Origin: an uncultured Pseudomonadales bacterium
GTDB lineage: Bacteria; Pseudomonadota; Gammaproteobacteria; Pseudomonadales; IMCC2047
NCBI GenBank assembly: GCA_947258895.1
Contig: CAMYKE010000062.1
Location: 1-7,091 of the forward strand
Direction of reading: 5' to 3'
Length of the DNA: 7,091 nucleotides
Position 1 is the first letter of the stretch. Every line of letters begins with the position of its first letter. Of the stretch, positions 6,125 to 7,091 are shown one piece after another. The position numbers and the translations under genes are program-made. Below the pieces are notes generated by a model, which worked only from the letters and a program-made list of their open reading frames with translations, was not told the DNA's origin and ran no database searches.

Positions 6125-7091
6125 TCAGCGTTCGCGCTGCTCCGCCACGAACTGTGCCGAACCATCATCTGTCTGATAGGGGATACGAATGTGGATCACC
6201 AGGCCGCTGGGCTGCAGCAACTCAAAATCCAGCGTATAGTCTTCACCGTAGCTTGCCTTCAAACGATCCACGGTATTGCGCAGGCCAATGCCTCGCCCCC
6301 GCTTTAGTTTACTCGCAGCCTGGTCTGCATCCGGCCCCGTATCGCGGACGGAGAGCTGTAGAGTTCCCCCCTCGACCGTCGCGGCAATCGTTATCTTGCC
6401 ACCCGCTTCGCTCGATGATATTGCGTACTTGATCGAATTCTCGACCAGGGGCTGTAACAGCAGGCTGGGAATCGTTGCCGCCCTGGCCTGCTCATCGATA
6501 TTCAGCTCAACTGACAGACGCTTACCAAAACGCGTTTTCTGGATATCCAGGTATAACATCAAGGCCCTGATTTCCATTTGCAGCGCTACCTTCAGATCCG
6601 GATTCTGATCCAGTGAATAGCGCAGAAAATCACTCAGTTGCACGATCATGCGCTGGGCCTTTTTTGCCTCGTTGATCCTGACCAGAGAGTTGATCGAATT
6701 AAGGGTATTGAATAGAAAATGTGGATTGATCTGGTACCGTAACATTCGCAACTGCGCATCGCGGGCCACCCCTTCCGCACGCATTCGCTTCAACAGTTCG
6801 GTTTGCGCCGTCGCTTCCTGCTCTAGTAACATAGTGTGTTCCAGTTGCAACAACTGATAGAAACTCAGGCCGTGGTAGACACTACTCCAGCACAGAAATA
6901 CCAGCAGAGCGCCAAAATACCAATCGCCATATTCGCTCCATAGCTCCGGCTCGGCCGTGATCCAGATAAACATAGCCATGCGCGCACCGTTCCACAGGGC
7001 GGCAACAACGATCACGGATACCAGTAGCAGTGCTACCCGGATACCCATCGGCATGTCCCACATAAACCGGAACAACCACACCAGCGGCAGC
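6125..7091 (-). CDS. LytS/AlgZ-type membrane sensor histidine kinase (5' end cut by window)
   Basis: Inner-membrane sensor kinase of the His_kinase family that pairs with LytTR regulators. Numbering is from the GTG at 7081, but the frame stays open to the window edge, so the true start is probably beyond it. Two membrane helices are visible at about 14-38 and 54-78, followed by a helical, probably coiled-coil stretch (80-112). The phosphoacceptor motif is INPHFLFNTLNSINSL with His121. The ATP-binding part has LLQPLVENSIKYA (Asn215), DTGPD (247-251) and the glycine-rich RGRGIGLRNT (261-270). Kinases of this type often have four or more membrane helices, so one or more are probably missing off the right side. 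No periplasmic sensor domain is visible, and the signal is unknown. It is followed 14 bp later by its cognate regulator. Confidence 0.94.
   Translation of the reverse strand, partial: LPLVWLFRFMWDMPMGIRVALLLVSVIVVAALWNGARMAMFIWITAEPELWSEYGDWYFGALLVFLCWSSVYHGLSFYQLLQLEHTMLLEQEATAQTELLKRMRAEGVARDAQLRMLRYQINPHFLFNTLNSINSLVRINEAKKAQRMIVQLSDFLRYSLDQNPDLKVALQMEIRALMLYLDIQKTRFGKRLSVELNIDEQARAATIPSLLLQPLVENSIKYAISSSEAGGKITIAATVEGGTLQLSVRDTGPDADQAASKLKRGRGIGLRNTVDRLKASYGEDYTLDFELLQPSGLVIHIRIPYQTDDGSAQFVAEQRER

Overview
The window looks like an ordinary chromosomal stretch from a moderately GC-rich Gram-negative proteobacterium. A free-living, polysaccharide-using gammaproteobacterium (Cellvibrionales/Microbulbifer- or Pseudoalteromonas-like) is the best guess. 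That guess rests on protein character alone: an exported GH3 glucosidase with an ExoP-like C-terminal extension, an AlgZ/AlgR-style LytS/LytTR pair, and a Sec-exported diheme cytochrome. No phage, transposon, CRISPR, tRNA or rRNA signal was found.

Layout. Positions 1-1986 (+ strand) hold the 3' part of an ECF sigma factor gene, cut by the left edge. A gene for an exported diheme c-type cytochrome of the cytochrome c peroxidase/MauG superfamily follows 33 bp later, and the two probably share an operon. At 2023-2053 a perfect 15-bp-arm hairpin, T-rich on both strands, closes this operon and the convergent gene as a bidirectional terminator. Positions 2107-4671 (- strand) encode a large exported GH3 beta-glucosidase or exo-beta-glucanase. 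Positions 4672-5279 are about 600 bp without a convincing gene. They hold the GH3 ribosome binding site, a candidate promoter, a possible leader hairpin and a 21-bp dyad that could be an operator. Positions 5280-7091 (- strand) hold a two-component system: a LytS-type membrane histidine kinase, cut by the right edge, and then a LytTR response regulator 14 bp downstream.

How they may work together. The sigma factor and the cytochrome look like one stress- or redox-responsive transcription unit, with no anti-sigma gene visible in the window. The kinase and regulator form a cognate pair. The GH3 gene lies downstream on the same strand, but the large gap and its own candidate promoter suggest independent transcription. 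Control of GH3 by the LytTR regulator is possible but not shown, and I found no clear LytTR direct-repeat site in the gap. I see no strong evidence of an undescribed system. The most open questions are the function of the diheme protein under its ECF sigma factor, how GH3 is anchored, and what the 600-bp gap does.
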